64,000 bases of DNA from Xiphydria camelus (lineage: Eukaryota > Arthropoda > Insecta > Hymenoptera > Xiphydriidae): the NCBI GenBank assembly GCA_963678675.1, contig OY783191.1, positions 17,327,096 to 17,391,095 on the forward strand. The letters run 5' to 3'. A program made the translations under genes and the position numbers. Shown here in pieces: positions 32,637 through 42,623 of the stretch. The notes under the pieces were generated by a model, which saw nothing but the letters and a program-made list of their open reading frames with translations, made no database searches and had not been told where the DNA came from. Every line of letters begins with the position of its first letter. Within the stretch, counting starts at the first letter, position 1.

Positions 32637-33206
32637 CAGGGTGTTCGGAAAAAACACCGACACAGAAATAGGGGTGATAGATTACGTCATTACAAGTATT
32701 TTGATATAAGGGACCTATACCCGCAAGCGCGCCCCCTTCTGGAGATATCAACTTTTCAAGTTTATAACGACCGAGGTTGATCAAAGTAGAATAATAAGAA
32801 ACGTATCAAGATGGAAACGAATATTTAATTTTACGAGATACAAAAACAATGTACTACAGCAAATGCTCAAAATGACGGCCACCCATATCCATGCAACATC
32901 GGAAACGATTCTGGATAGATGTGCCACTGCGCAAACTGCTTGCGGAAAGGATAACCGCTTGGCTCAAGTCCTTGTACTTTTCGAAGATGATGCGGATACA
33001 AGGAGTTTTCATTTGTTTTTCAATTGTACAGGTAGACAAAAAACTCAATATTATTCTACTTTGATCAACCACGGTCGTTATAAACTTGAAAAGTTGATAT
33101 CTCCAGAAGGGGGCGCTTGCGGGTATAGGTCCCTTATATCAAAATACTTGTAATGACGTAACCTATCACCCCTATTTCTGTATCGGTGTTTTTTCCGAAC
33201 ACCCTG
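32637..33206 (-). mobile_element. DDE-element relic with CAGGGTGTTCGG ends (right copy)
   Basis: Inverted near-identical copy of 25695-26264, same 570-bp length, TA flanks, same C-terminal remnant (ending HFEHLL on the minus strand). Because both arms carry it at the same position it predates the arm duplication. Confidence 0.7.
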
Positions 33207-33328
33207 TATAGAAAGAGTAGGTGATGAGCCGGTGTATAATTTGTTAATATTTTTCAGTGGGGTAAACTTCCGATGAAATTGGAAAAATTATGTTATTAAG
33301 GACATTCCAAAGAAAAAAATGAGAAAAG

Positions 33329-33400
33329 TGCGGTGTGCCGAATAAACTTGGAACGACAGCCGGAGTACCTTATTGACCCACAATTCCCTCAAACATCACA
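33329..33400 (+). repeat. gypsy 5' LTR (internally deleted)
   Basis: It starts TGCGGTGTGCCGAATAAAC and ends AACATCACA. It matches both ends of the 173-bp 3' LTR but lacks about 101 bp in the middle, the junction lying at a short GTG/TGCC similarity. AATAAA is at about 33341. Confidence 0.8.
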
Positions 33401-33401
33401 G

Positions 33402-33417
33402 TGGCGACGAGGATGGG
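33402..33417 (+). promoter_or_regulatory. gypsy primer-binding site
   Basis: TGGCGACGAGGATGGG begins one base after the LTR, as expected for a tRNA primer site. The complement ends ...CGTCGCCA, compatible with a tRNA-Ser 3' end. Confidence 0.6.
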
Positions 33418-33454
33418 ATCTTGAGCCGGTGATAGTGGTTATCTAAAAGTTCAG

Positions 33455-35104
33455 ATGTGTGATAACGAGGAAGAGCACAGGGATACGACTGGAAGTAAGG
33501 AAAAGGACGAACTCAGTGACGAAAGTCAGGAAGAAGTAGAGTGCGTGATAGAGGGAACTGGCAATAAGGAAACACAGACCTCGTGGATATATCGATTAAG
33601 CAAAGCGGAATTACAAGTCAAGCTCGCGGAACTTTCTGTGCCGTTCGACGACGGTGCGACCGTTAATCAATTGCGCAAGCTATTAGTGAAAAGAGTAAAG
33701 GGCACAGCACGTGGACAGGAGTCGCGGGTGAGGGAGGACGTACAGTCGGTCGCAATGGCTCCAGGGGCAAGTAATAATAATAATAACCAGAATGTTCTGG
33801 TCAAGTTTAAGCTGGAAGAAGATGATTGGGAAATTTTCGTGGAACGGTTGGAATTTCATTTTATTGCTTGTGATACCCCGGACGCAAAAAAACCGGCGGT
33901 CCTGTTAACACGGTTAGATGTGAACGCGTATAATTTACTCCGAAACTTGGCGGCCCCAAGGAAATTAAAAGAACTCACATTCGATGAGTTAAGCAAATTA
34001 ATGCATGACCATCTGTCACCGCCTCCGTCGGAGGTCGCGGAGAGGGCAAAATTCGCGAAGAGCATGCAAAAGCAAGGGAAATCTATCGCGGATTTCGTGG
34101 CGGAATTGCGATTGGCCGCGCGATATTGCGAATTCTCGAATAGCGACGAAAGGTTGCGCGATCAGTTTATCGCGGGCGTACGTGACAAAGCAACGAAAGT
34201 CGAGCTGTACAGGCAAAAACCAACAACATTCAGCGACGCGGTAACGCAAGCTACGAGTTTCGAGGCGGCCAACAATAATGCCGAAACACCGGTGAGCACA
34301 CTGACGAACGCCGGGGTACACCACCTCTCACGTGGGGGACGCGGCGGCAGAGGCTGGAAGAATACAAGAGGAGGCCGTGGCCGAACGACGGAGTCAGCGA
34401 TGCCAGAGCAACGAAGACAACACGGGGCGAGTACATCAACAGGAGCGACGGCGTTCTGCTTTTGCTGTGGAAGATCGGGGCATGAGGCGTCGGAGTGCCG
34501 TTATAGGAATTACCCGTGTCACAGATGCGGTCAAAAAGGACACTTGAAAATAAGGTGTAGCAATTCGGCGAAAACATTGGCTATCGGCAAGATCGAGGCC
34601 CCAAAAAAAGAAGAAGAGGACAACGAAGTAGAAGAGAACAGCGAAGAGGAGTTCCAGAACGACCATGGCCTGTACGCATTCGAGACGGTGTGCGGCGTCG
34701 ATCAGCGAAGGTCGGTAAACCAAATCCGCGATTGTGTAGATCCGCAATTCGTAAATATTTTGATAAACGGAACACTAGTTCGTATGGAATTAGATTCGGG
34801 AGCAGCGGTAGCAACAATGTCAAGGAAAGATAAGTTTAAATCGTTTCCGAAAGTCGTGGTCGAGGAACAAAAGCAGGAATGTCGTATCGTAGGCGGAGTG
34901 CTTACAAAGCCGTTGGGAGTGATGCGCGATTTAGAAATCGAGTTTAACGGGGTAAAGGCAAAGGGCGATTGTTATATAGTCGAAGTAGAAACGCCGTTAC
35001 TCGGTCGGCCGTGGTTAAAAAAATTAGGACTGTGTGGCCGTGGCCTGGCGTGGCTCTCGGAGCAATCGATGCGGTTGAAATCAAAGAAGAATTGGGGAAG
35101 TTAA
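33455..35104 (+). CDS. gag-pr: gypsy Gag and protease
   Basis: The 549-residue frame forms the particle protein and the aspartic protease. A SAP-like segment (LSKAELQVKLAELSVPF, residues about 48-65) comes first, then the capsid-like region (EIFVERLEFHFIACD, RLRDQFIAGVRDKATKVELY). Two CCHC knuckles lie at about 336-368 (CCGRSGHEASEC and CHRCGQKGHLKIRC), then an acidic linker, and the protease motif MELDSGAAVATMS near 444-456. The frame runs past LLGRPWLKKLGL into a non-homologous tail, because a one-base indel near 35035 separates it from the RT frame. Confidence 0.85.
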   Translation: MCDNEEEHRDTTGSKEKDELSDESQEEVECVIEGTGNKETQTSWIYRLSKAELQVKLAELSVPFDDGATVNQLRKLLVKRVKGTARGQESRVREDVQSVAMAPGASNNNNNQNVLVKFKLEEDDWEIFVERLEFHFIACDTPDAKKPAVLLTRLDVNAYNLLRNLAAPRKLKELTFDELSKLMHDHLSPPPSEVAERAKFAKSMQKQGKSIADFVAELRLAARYCEFSNSDERLRDQFIAGVRDKATKVELYRQKPTTFSDAVTQATSFEAANNNAETPVSTLTNAGVHHLSRGGRGGRGWKNTRGGRGRTTESAMPEQRRQHGASTSTGATAFCFCCGRSGHEASECRYRNYPCHRCGQKGHLKIRCSNSAKTLAIGKIEAPKKEEEDNEVEENSEEEFQNDHGLYAFETVCGVDQRRSVNQIRDCVDPQFVNILINGTLVRMELDSGAAVATMSRKDKFKSFPKVVVEEQKQECRIVGGVLTKPLGVMRDLEIEFNGVKAKGDCYIVEVETPLLGRPWLKKLGLCGRGLAWLSEQSMRLKSKKNWGS

Positions 35105-35925
35105 TTGAGAAAAAATTTCCGAAATTGTTTGATGATGAAACAGGAACCTTCACAAAAGGTAAAGTGTCAATTCAAATAAAGCCAGGAACTCAGCCAAGAT
35201 TTTTGCGACCACGGTCGCTGCCACTCGCGTTAATTGATAGAGTTAGCGAAGAAATCGATAGCTTAGTGGATAGGGATATTCTTAAACCGGTTAATAGCAG
35301 CGAGTGGGCAACACCGATTGTCCCAGTCCTCAAGAAAAAAGACGGATCAGTGAGGATCTGCGGAGATTTCAAAACAACGTTAAACCCCTCACTAATCGTT
35401 AAACAATATCCATTGCCGAGAAAAGAGATGTTATTTCGACGGTTATCGGGCGGAGTTAAGTTTACAAAAATTGATTTAAAGCACGCGTATCAACAAGTCT
35501 TGCTCGAAGAGAATAGCCAGAAATTCGTGACGATCAACACGCACAAAGGGTTGTTCCGCTATACGCGCATGCCATTTGGTATATTTTCGGCGCCGGCGGA
35601 ATTTCAAAATATTATGGATAAACTCATAGCGGACCTCCCGGACGTGCAATTTTGTTTAGACGACGCGCTTGCGACTGGCAAATCGAAATCGGAGCATTAC
35701 AACAATGTAATTAACCTTTGCCAACGACTTGAGCAATGCGGACTGAAAGTAAATCAAAAGAAATGCTCCTTTTATAAGGACAAAATAGAATATTTCGGAT
35801 TTATTGTCGACAAAGAGGGGGTTCACCAGACCGAGGAAGCTATTCGGGTGATACGCGAGGCACCGAGATCGCGAGATGTTAAACAATTACAGTCGTTTCT
35901 GGGCGGCGTAACTGTGCATGATGCG
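35040..35925 (+). pseudogene. pol: gypsy reverse transcriptase domain
   Basis: The frame after the indel encodes GTFTKGKVSIQIKPGT, then RT motifs: VPVLKKKDGSVRICGDFK, KFTKIDLKHAYQQV and FRYTRMPFGIFSAPAEFQ. The active-site box reads FCLDDALATG, so the usual aromatic first residue of the YxDD box is Cys while both Asp remain. KCSFYKDKIEYFGFIVDKEG follows. The frame is lost just after LQSFLGG near 35905-35925, where a small deletion shifts it. Confidence 0.85.
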
Positions 35926-36735
35926 TATTGGAACCATTGTATAAATTCCTACAAAATAAAACTAAATGGGAGTGGTCAGACGAATGTGAGAAAGCGTTCA
36001 TCAGAATTAAGAAAGAACTGGTTTCGCCGAAAGTTTTAGCCCATTACGACCCGTACCTCGAACTAATATTATCATGCGACGCGTCGGCGTATGACGTAGG
36101 AGCCGCGTTAACCCAACGAGACCGAAACAAAAGAGAACGACCGATTGCGTTCGCATCGCGAACTTTATTGACGGCCGAGGAAAAATATGCTCCTATACAT
36201 AGGGAAGCGGCGGCGATCATATACGGGGTGACGAAATTCTACATTTATCTGTACGCGCGACACTTTATTCTTCGGACGGATCACAAGCCGTTAACGCTAA
36301 TTTTTGGACCAAAAAAAGGTATCCCAATTATTGCGGCAAATCGGTTGCAACGGTGGGCCTTGTTCTTAACGGCGTTCCAGTATACGATTGAATACGTAAC
36401 ATCCAAAAAGAATGCGTTAGCAGATGCGTTGAGTCGACTACCTATACCAATAGCAGCGACCGATAAAGTCAAAGTCTCGGGAATTTCGCATCTCAAAGCA
36501 TTGGAATCTGGAGGGCTAATCGATTCAAAAATTGTCGCGAAGGCCTCGAGACGCGATTTAATTTGTAACCGGGTTAAACGAGCGATCCTGGAGGGTTGGC
36601 CGCGAGAGATACAAAAGTTAGATTCGGAATTGAGTAAATATTATAGCCGTCGAAACGAGCTAAGTATTGAGGGAGATTGTCTATTATGGGGCGCGCGAGT
36701 TGTGATACCGCGAGAATTGAGAGAGCAGCTATTCT
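35925..36735 (+). pseudogene. pol: gypsy RNase H domain
   Basis: The shifted frame resumes at EPLYKFLQNKTKWEWSDECE, then HYDPYLELILSCDASAYDVG, RPIAFASRTL, EKYAPIHREAAAIIYGVTKF and RTDHKPLTLIF, and ends the RNase H/connection region with ADALSRLPIP. The acidic residues in CDAS, HREA and TDHK are visible. A further one-base shift near 36725 separates it from integrase. Confidence 0.85.
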
Positions 36736-37597
36736 GGAGGAGTTGCACGCCAGTCATTTCGGGATTGTCAGGATGAAACAGATCGCGCGATCATATGTAT
36801 GGTGGCCATCACTCGACAGCGATATCGAGGAGATGGCGAAGTCGTGCGAAGCATGTCTCGAGAAGGGTATTGCGCCACCACGGGTAACCTTAACACCATG
36901 GAGATGGCCGGAACAAGCATGGTTTCGAATACATGCTGACTTCCTAGGCCCATTCCATGGACTCATGTTCCTAGCGATAATCGATGCACACTCGAAATGG
37001 CCGGAAATAGCAAATATGAAAAACAATACGACCGCGGAAAAAACTATCGAAGTTTTTAAAGAAATATTCGCGCGCCACGGATTGCCGTATCAATTAGTGA
37101 CGGATAATGGGACAGCCTTCACAAGCGTCAAATTCCGAGAATTCGTCGGAGAATTGAAAGTTAAGCATACGTTTACGCCACCTCACCATCCGGCGTCGAA
37201 TGGGGCGGCGGAAAACTTGGTCGGTACTTTTAAGGACAAGGTCGAGAAGATGATACGCAGCGGCGATAGCTTAGATGAGGCGGTAAAAAAATTCCGCTTC
37301 GACTACCGAACAACTCCCCACGCGAAGCCCGGAGCCACACCGGCTTCGTTATTATACAAACGAGAATTGCGTACGCGTTTTAGCCTACTGCGACCACGTA
37401 TCGCGGAGACAGTGAATAAGCAGCAAGCAGCGCAGATAAAAAATAGCCCGAAAGGCCGTAACGTAAAGTTTGAGGTAGGAGAGAGAGTGCGAGTAAGAGA
37501 CTATGGCAAAAATACCCCCGAGTGGTCGAGCGCGATCGTAACCGAAAACAAGACGCCGGTAACGCACATGGTCCGTATGAGTGGAGGCATGAGCTAG
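36733..37597 (+). pseudogene. pol: gypsy integrase domain
   Basis: The frame encodes the HHCC zinc-binding region (LHASHFGIVRMKQIARSYVW ... CEAC), then the catalytic core with the three acidic positions: IHADFLGPF, LVTDNGTAFTS and ASNGAAENLVGTFK. The C-terminal part includes FDYRTTPHAKPGATPASLLY and GERVRVRDYG and ends at a TAG at 37595-37597. Core residues look intact; only the upstream shift disables it. Confidence 0.85.
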
Positions 37598-37814
37598 CGA
37601 CACAGTAATCAAATACGGAAATGTTCGCAAAACTCGCGCGAGAAGCTGCGAGCGACTGTGAGCGATCAAACCGAAACTATTGTGCCGCGACGATCAAAAA
37701 GGCTAGCGGCGAAAACAACGATCACGGGAGAATAATTTCAGAATTGTATCGAGTCATGCTAGCATATTTTTTGGGAGCGAGAGAAAATCGGAAAAGTCGT
37801 TACCTTGTTGTATG

Positions 37815-37826
37815 AGAGGGGAGAAG
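37815..37826 (+). promoter_or_regulatory. gypsy polypurine tract
   Basis: GAGAGGGGAGAAG lies directly before the 3' LTR and would prime plus-strand synthesis. Confidence 0.75.
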
Positions 37827-37999
37827 TGCGGTGTATGCGGGCACAGCACGAGCGAGAGCGATACGGCGAGTGCATGCGTGAGTGGGGGGAGACCCTTGTA
37901 AAGTGTGTGAGACGTTTAGTTCGACGGTGGCCTGTGCCGAATAAACTTGGAACGACAGCCGGAGTACCTTATTGACCCACAATTCCCTCAAGCATCACA
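37827..37999 (+). repeat. gypsy 3' LTR (173 bp)
   Basis: TGCGGTGTATGCGG ... AAGCATCACA, with TG/CA ends and AATAAA at about 37938. The final roughly 65 bp are almost identical to the 5' LTR (one visible difference, AAGCATC against AAACATC). Confidence 0.85.
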
Positions 38000-38326
38000 A
38001 AAAGAATTGGAGTGATTCCGATTAATTATAACATAAAAAAAATTGTTTAAAAACTTCATAAATTTTTTTTGGGCGAATTTTCAAAAAAAGAAATTCAAGG
38101 TATTTTTTCTTTAAATTGGATCTTCAGGAAGAGTGACATATTTTTTTTCATGAAAATCGGTCGAGCCGTTCCGGAGAAAAAGCTGTTTTTCGATTTTACT
38201 TCCCCCCCCTCATAACCCCCCCTATAGCAATTAGGGGTCTAAAAATTTAGATTTAGTTTCTCATAGATGCCTATCGATCATATAAATTTGGTGCTGATTT
38301 CATATGCTTATTCCGCTAGGCCCTTT

Positions 38327-38470
38327 CCTGTTATTTAGGTGACGCGACGGTGGCTTTAAATCGTCTTCAAACCATAACCTGTCACAAACTGAGCAGGCGT
38401 AACCAAACACATCATTTACAAATCTTTTTCGAAAATCGTTATGGGCACTTTTGTTTTTGTTATAGTCACT
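38327..38470 (-). pseudogene. Helentron protein N-terminal scrap
   Basis: The minus strand encodes HNDFRKRFVNDVFGYACSVC followed by DRLWFEDDLKPP. The FGYACSVCDRLWF cysteine motif is typical of the start of Helitron/Helentron proteins. It lies just outside the giant element's right end and points the same way as the Helentron C-terminal remnant at 22331-23720. Confidence 0.5.
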
Positions 38471-38489
38471 GTATGGAATAGTAAAGGGT

Positions 38490-38639
38490 GTTTTTTTAGA
38501 GGCGGAGAATTTTAAATTGGCAACACTGTTTTCTGTGATAGCCGATTTGACAGTTCTCGGTTGTTTTGAGGTTAGTTTGGTTTTGCAATTCATCAAGAAT
38601 AGACTCACGCGCCGGAGCAACGTTTGCAAATTGTTCAAA
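38490..38639 (-). pseudogene. HTH fragment of a DUF4817-like DDE element
   Basis: In two frames the minus strand gives NVAPARESILDEL and PRTVKSAITENSVANLKFSA, matching the N-terminal HTH region of DUF4817-type transposases (APxxSTIxxLVxxF...GRPR...TEENV). It begins immediately outside the palindrome at 38640. Confidence 0.45.
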
Positions 38640-40744
38640 GGACCCCGCACAAACCTTATGGGAATTTGGTCCCGGTGGATTTGGCTGGGTTTCACATATA
38701 TTGTAGATCTTGACGTTCTGATCAAAAGTTGTTATTGCTGCAACAACGAAAAATGGACAGTTTTTGAGTTTTGAGACCTTAAAGTTCATACTTTTTGCTT
38801 TCCGTCATACGATCTATTGGATCGAAATAATCACGTAAAATCAGGTTTTCTGTGAATTTGGCTAAAAATCACGTATTTTGTAGTTGGTGTGAGCTAACGA
38901 TTCAAGTATCACCCGGTGAGACAAAAAATAAGCATTTATGGGGGAGGTGGGTGTACTTTAAAGTTGCCGCTTTTTACTCGAAACCATACGCTCTTTTTGA
39001 GCCAATTCAAGCACGCATTCAAGATCATGTGCGATCTGGTGAGCATGTGTTTGCCTCCATATACTTATGCGCGAGTGTGTGCGTGCGTATAGAGATTTAT
39101 TTTTTAATGTCTGATTTTCTAATTTTTTCCGTGTATCTGCATCGTTTTAGCGCACAAATCTTATGGAAACTGGTTCAGTACTGGAATCCTCGCGTACTTC
39201 ACATATACTGTAGTTTATGACCTCCTGATCAAAAGTTACCATTGCCATAGACTCAAAAAATGTACCAGAGCTAGGAGATTTTGAAATACTACACCTTTTA
39301 CTTGCGACCGTACGCTCTGCTGTATTAAACTAGACTTATGGCTCTTAAATCCTGGTGAATATGTCTCACGTGCACGAATATTGCAGGTCATGATCAGCTG
39401 TGCAAATGTCACCATAAATGCAAACTCAAAAATGAAACAGGTTCGAAAATCGGAGACTATAAAGTTGTCGTTTTTTACTTGCGATCTTACGTTCTACTTA
39501 ATCAATCTCCGGTATGTATGCACATGGTTCGAGTCGTATGGACATGTTCTTGCCTCTACACATCCACACATGTGTGTGCAGCTGTGTATGTATTTGTCAT
39601 ATATATGCGAATGTACATATGTGTACAACGTTATCCGGTCTTTGCGTTGCCCAGGATCAACGATGTGGATATATCTGAATTAGAGTAAGATTGTCTGTAT
39701 TGTTTCTGGCGTATATCTCTAGTCGTTGACCTGGGCAACGCAAAGAACGGGTAACATTGTACACATATGTACATTCGCATACATATGACAAATACATACA
39801 CAGCTGCACACACATGTGTGGATGTGTAGAGGCAAGAACATGTCCATACGGCTCGAACCATATTGCATACATACCAGAGATTAATTGAGTAGAACGTAAG
39901 ATCGCAAGTAAAAAACGACAACTTTAAAGTCTCTGATTTTCGAATCTGTTTCATTTTTGAGTTTGCATTTATGGTGACATTTGAACAGCTGATCATGACC
40001 TGCAATATTCGTGTACGTGTTACATGTTCACCAGGATTTAAGAGCCATAAGACTAGTTTAATACAGCAGAGCGTACGGTCGCAAGTAAAAGGTGTAGTAC
40101 TTCAAAGTCTCCTAGCTCTGGTACATTTTTTGAGTCTATGGCAATGGTAACTTTTGATCAGGAGGTCATAAACTACAATATATGTGAAGTACGCGATGGT
40201 TCCAGTACTGAACCAGTTTCCATAAAATTTGTGCGCTAAAACAATGCAGATACACGGAAAAAATTAGAAAATCAGACATTAAAAAATAAATGTCTATGCG
40301 CACGCACATACTCGCGCATAAGTATATGGAGGCAAACACGTGCTCACCAGATCGCACATGATCTTGAATGCGTGCTTGAATTGGCTCAAAAAGAGCGTAT
40401 AGTTTCGAGTAAAAAGCGGCAACTTTAAAGTACCCCCACCTCCCCCACAAATGCTTATTTTTTGTCTGACCGGGTGATACTTGAATCGTTAGTTCACCAA
40501 CGACAAAATACGTGATTTTTAGCCAAATTCACAGAAAACCTGATTTTACGTGATTATTTCGATCCAATAGATCGCATGACGGAAAGCAAAAAGTATGAAC
40601 TTTAAGGTCTCAGAACTCAAAAACTGTCCATTTTTCGTTGTTGCGGCAATGATAACTTTTGATCAGAACGTCAAGATCTACAACATATGTGAAGCCCAGC
40701 CAAATCCACCGGGACCAAATTCCCATAAGGTTTGTGCGGGGTCC
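38640..40744. repeat. 2.1 kb palindrome with internal diverged tandem units
   Basis: GGACCCCGCACAAACCTTAT at the left and ATAAGGTTTGTGCGGGGTCC at the right are exact mirrors. The arms stay highly similar to the centre near 39692. Within each arm about four diverged units recur, each with a GATCAAAAGTTA-like phrase, ACTTTAAAGTTGCCGC-like phrase, TTTTACTTGCGACCGTACGC-like phrase and a long spacer. The open frames over it are symmetrical artefacts of the palindrome. Confidence 0.75.
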
Positions 40745-41060
40745 TGTATTTTGAAAAACACGGTTCAATTTGAGAAACACATCGGGCCTTACGTGAGTTT
40801 TGTGGTGCTCATAATCGTCCTTTAGAGCGATTAATTCGAGAAACTATGGTTCGTTTTCGCAATACGCTTAGGTACTCTAAACGATAATACGCATCCTCTA
40901 GACGTCGTACAGTGCGTACACAACAAGCGATTGCTGGTGTGCAGCGTAGTGTTGATGATGATCCAAATGTGTCAATTCGTCATCGTGCTCAACAATTAAT
41001 GGAATGCATATTTGTGCTAACTTCGGTAACATCCAACCATGCTACAATATAAGACGCACC
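40745..41060 (+). pseudogene. DUF4817-like HTH fragment, right side of palindrome
   Basis: The translation HRALREFCGAHNRPLERLIR, ETMVRFRNT and RRRTVRTQQAIAGVQRSVDD plus DPNVSIRHRAQQL matches the HTH/linker part of DUF4817-type Tc1/mariner transposases. Stops and an indel follow. It starts at the palindrome edge and reads outward. Confidence 0.6.
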
Positions 41061-41213
41061 TTAAGCTACTTTCTCGGAATTTAGTACGGAAGCGCGTTCT
41101 AAATGTTATCAAATTCGGAATTTTTGACTAGTCTTTAGTAAATAATATAATGAAAATTATATTACGTGCTATCGTACAAAAGTGCCTTCAAATTCAAGAT
41201 GAGACTAGTTGTA

Positions 41214-42076
41214 TTGGGTTGGCCCATAAGTCATGGCGTTTTTTTAGATTAAAAAAAATTAATTTTTTTACAATAATTAACAAGAAATTAATCAATAATA
41301 TATTCTCCATTGTCGTTCATGACCTGTTCCCAACGTTCAACGAGCTTTTTGATGCCTCGGCGGTAGAAATCGCCCGGTCGCGTCTCGTAAAATTCGTCCA
41401 TCCAAGCTCACAATTCCACATCATTATTGAACAATACACCGCGCAAAGCGTTTGAAAGTGATCGGAAGAGGTAAAAATCCGATGGCGCCAAGTCGGGAGA
41501 ATGCGGAGGATGAGAAAGGACTTCCCAGCCAAGCGTTTGAATTGCTTCCTTGGTCATGTTGGCGATGTGAGGGCGGGCATTGTCGCGTTGCAGAAGAACA
41601 ATAAGAGGGAGCATTCCATTATCCTTGCCAATTATCTCGTCGTTTGGCGTGGATCTTCGTGAATAAGCTGATTCAATCGCTCCTCATCGAACTCAACAGG
41701 GCGTCCCGACTGAGGTCTGTCTTTGAGGTCAAAATTGCCATCTTTGAATCGCTTAAACCAATGTTGAGCCGTCCTAACAGGCATCGCTTCTTCGTCATAT
41801 ACTTCACACATCACTCGAGCAGCTTCCGTGGCTTTAATCCATCGATTAAACGCAAAAAGAAGAAGTTGTCAAAAATTCTCATTTTTGTCGACTTGACACT
41901 CCATTTTAATGAACTGAAACTTAACAAAGATTAATTCGAACAAAAAAAATCAAATACACTATCTCGTAGAACAAACAATTCTTCTTAAAATGACATAATA
42001 TTACACCAAAACATTTTATTTTTAACGCGCAATTTTAAATTGAAATAAAAACGCCATGACTTATGGGCCAACCCAA
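41214..42076 (-). mobile_element. mariner element with internal deletion
   Basis: TTGGGTTGGCCCATAAGTCA at 41214 mirrors the right end (TGACTTATGGGCCAACCCAA, ending 42076). TA lies outside both ends. The 863-bp length implies a loss of roughly 0.4 kb. Confidence 0.85.
41295..41964 (-). pseudogene. mariner transposase, deleted middle
   Basis: The N-terminal half includes ARVMCEVYDEEAMPVRTAQH and FKDGNFDLKDRPQSGRPVEF, then the code jumps from HEDPRQTTR to the late region LLQRDNARPHIANMTKEAIQ, LGWEVLSHPPHSPDLAPSDF and RWEQVMNDNGEYI. The segment with the first catalytic Asp (GDEKW) is deleted, so the protein cannot function. Confidence 0.8.
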
Positions 42077-42623
42077 TATTTTTATCATTATGGTCAATAT
42101 CCCGTATAGAAATATCGGCAAGGCTTTTGCAGGAGCCAAAATAATTTTTCTTAATTATCTTAGGAGCCTAGTTTTGAAATTCGACCAGTGCCTTTAAAGG
42201 ATGCTCACGCTTAGAAAATAGGGGCATGTAAAGGATAACAGGTTAAGGCCCGATCAAATTCCTTTGTTGCTCCTGAACAATATTATTTTGGCTCACTCAG
42301 TACACTAAAAAGAACGTATATATGGTTATCTATGTAAGTTATCTTTATTTCAGTTGAGGGAGCTTTTAACCACTTCTTCAGATTATGTGATTTACTCTTT
42401 ACCTTGTACTGAACAAAACTCAGTTAAATTCCAATTGTTTCTAAAGCCACAAGGAGCATTAAAATCATATGTAGTAGCAATGTTACATGTGTATACAAAT
42501 TATATTTTCATCGAAAAATGATTAATATTTTCAAAAGTATTTGAATGCATTTATTTGAAAATCCTCATATACTTATTATTGAATCTATACGTATAATGAT
42601 GATTTCTTTCCTACATTGAGCCT
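42077..42623. other. no gene recognised; possible MITE end
   Basis: AT-rich. TTGGCTCACTCAGTACA near 42287-42303 resembles the right half of the 5217-5422 MITE, and GGAGCCAAAATAATTTT near 42133 could be its inner arm. Nothing else is recognisable. Confidence 0.3.

Larger units (their letters stand above)
33329..37999 (+). mobile_element. Ty3/gypsy LTR retrotransposon (inactivated)
   Basis: The element has LTRs at both ends, a primer-binding site, gag with zinc knuckles, protease, RT, RNase H, integrase and a polypurine tract. AAAAG duplicates flank it (33324-33328 and 38000-38004). The empty counterpart site in the left arm (about 25500-25670, inverted) confirms the borders. No env frame is present. 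At least three frameshifts break pol. Confidence 0.9.
25235..38326 (-). mobile_element. giant-TIR ISL2EU-like element with nested insertions
   Basis: The outer ends AAAGGGCCTAGCGGAATAAG (25235) and CTTATTCCGCTAGGCCCTTT (ending 38326) are complementary. The inverted arms stay alignable for about 1.36 kb once later insertions are removed (25235-27473 against 32291-38326). The interior carries a broken ISL2EU-type transposase gene on the minus strand. Nested guests are 26269-27143, 27706-29435 (with 28367-28755), about 30120-32050 (with 30687-30906) and gypsy 33329-37999. Without guests the element would be about 4 kb. The target duplication is ambiguous: TATTTA occurs near both ends but not flush with both. 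Confidence 0.65.
32291..38326. repeat. right arm of giant inverted repeat (with gypsy inside)
   Basis: This is the inverted counterpart of 25235-27473, interrupted by gypsy (33329-37999). A (TA)n run at 32617-32636 lies where the left arm holds its foldback insertion. Confidence 0.75.

Noticed and set aside
33329..37999. Endogenous retrovirus with env
   Set aside because: After integrase the frame stops at 37597 and only about 230 non-coding bases remain before the LTR, so there is no room for an envelope gene.
39381..40005. Pair of similar about 100-residue open frames on opposite strands (MQVMISC...)
   Set aside because: They are mirror products of the palindrome 38640-40744. No domain is recognisable, and palindromic DNA naturally gives matching frames.
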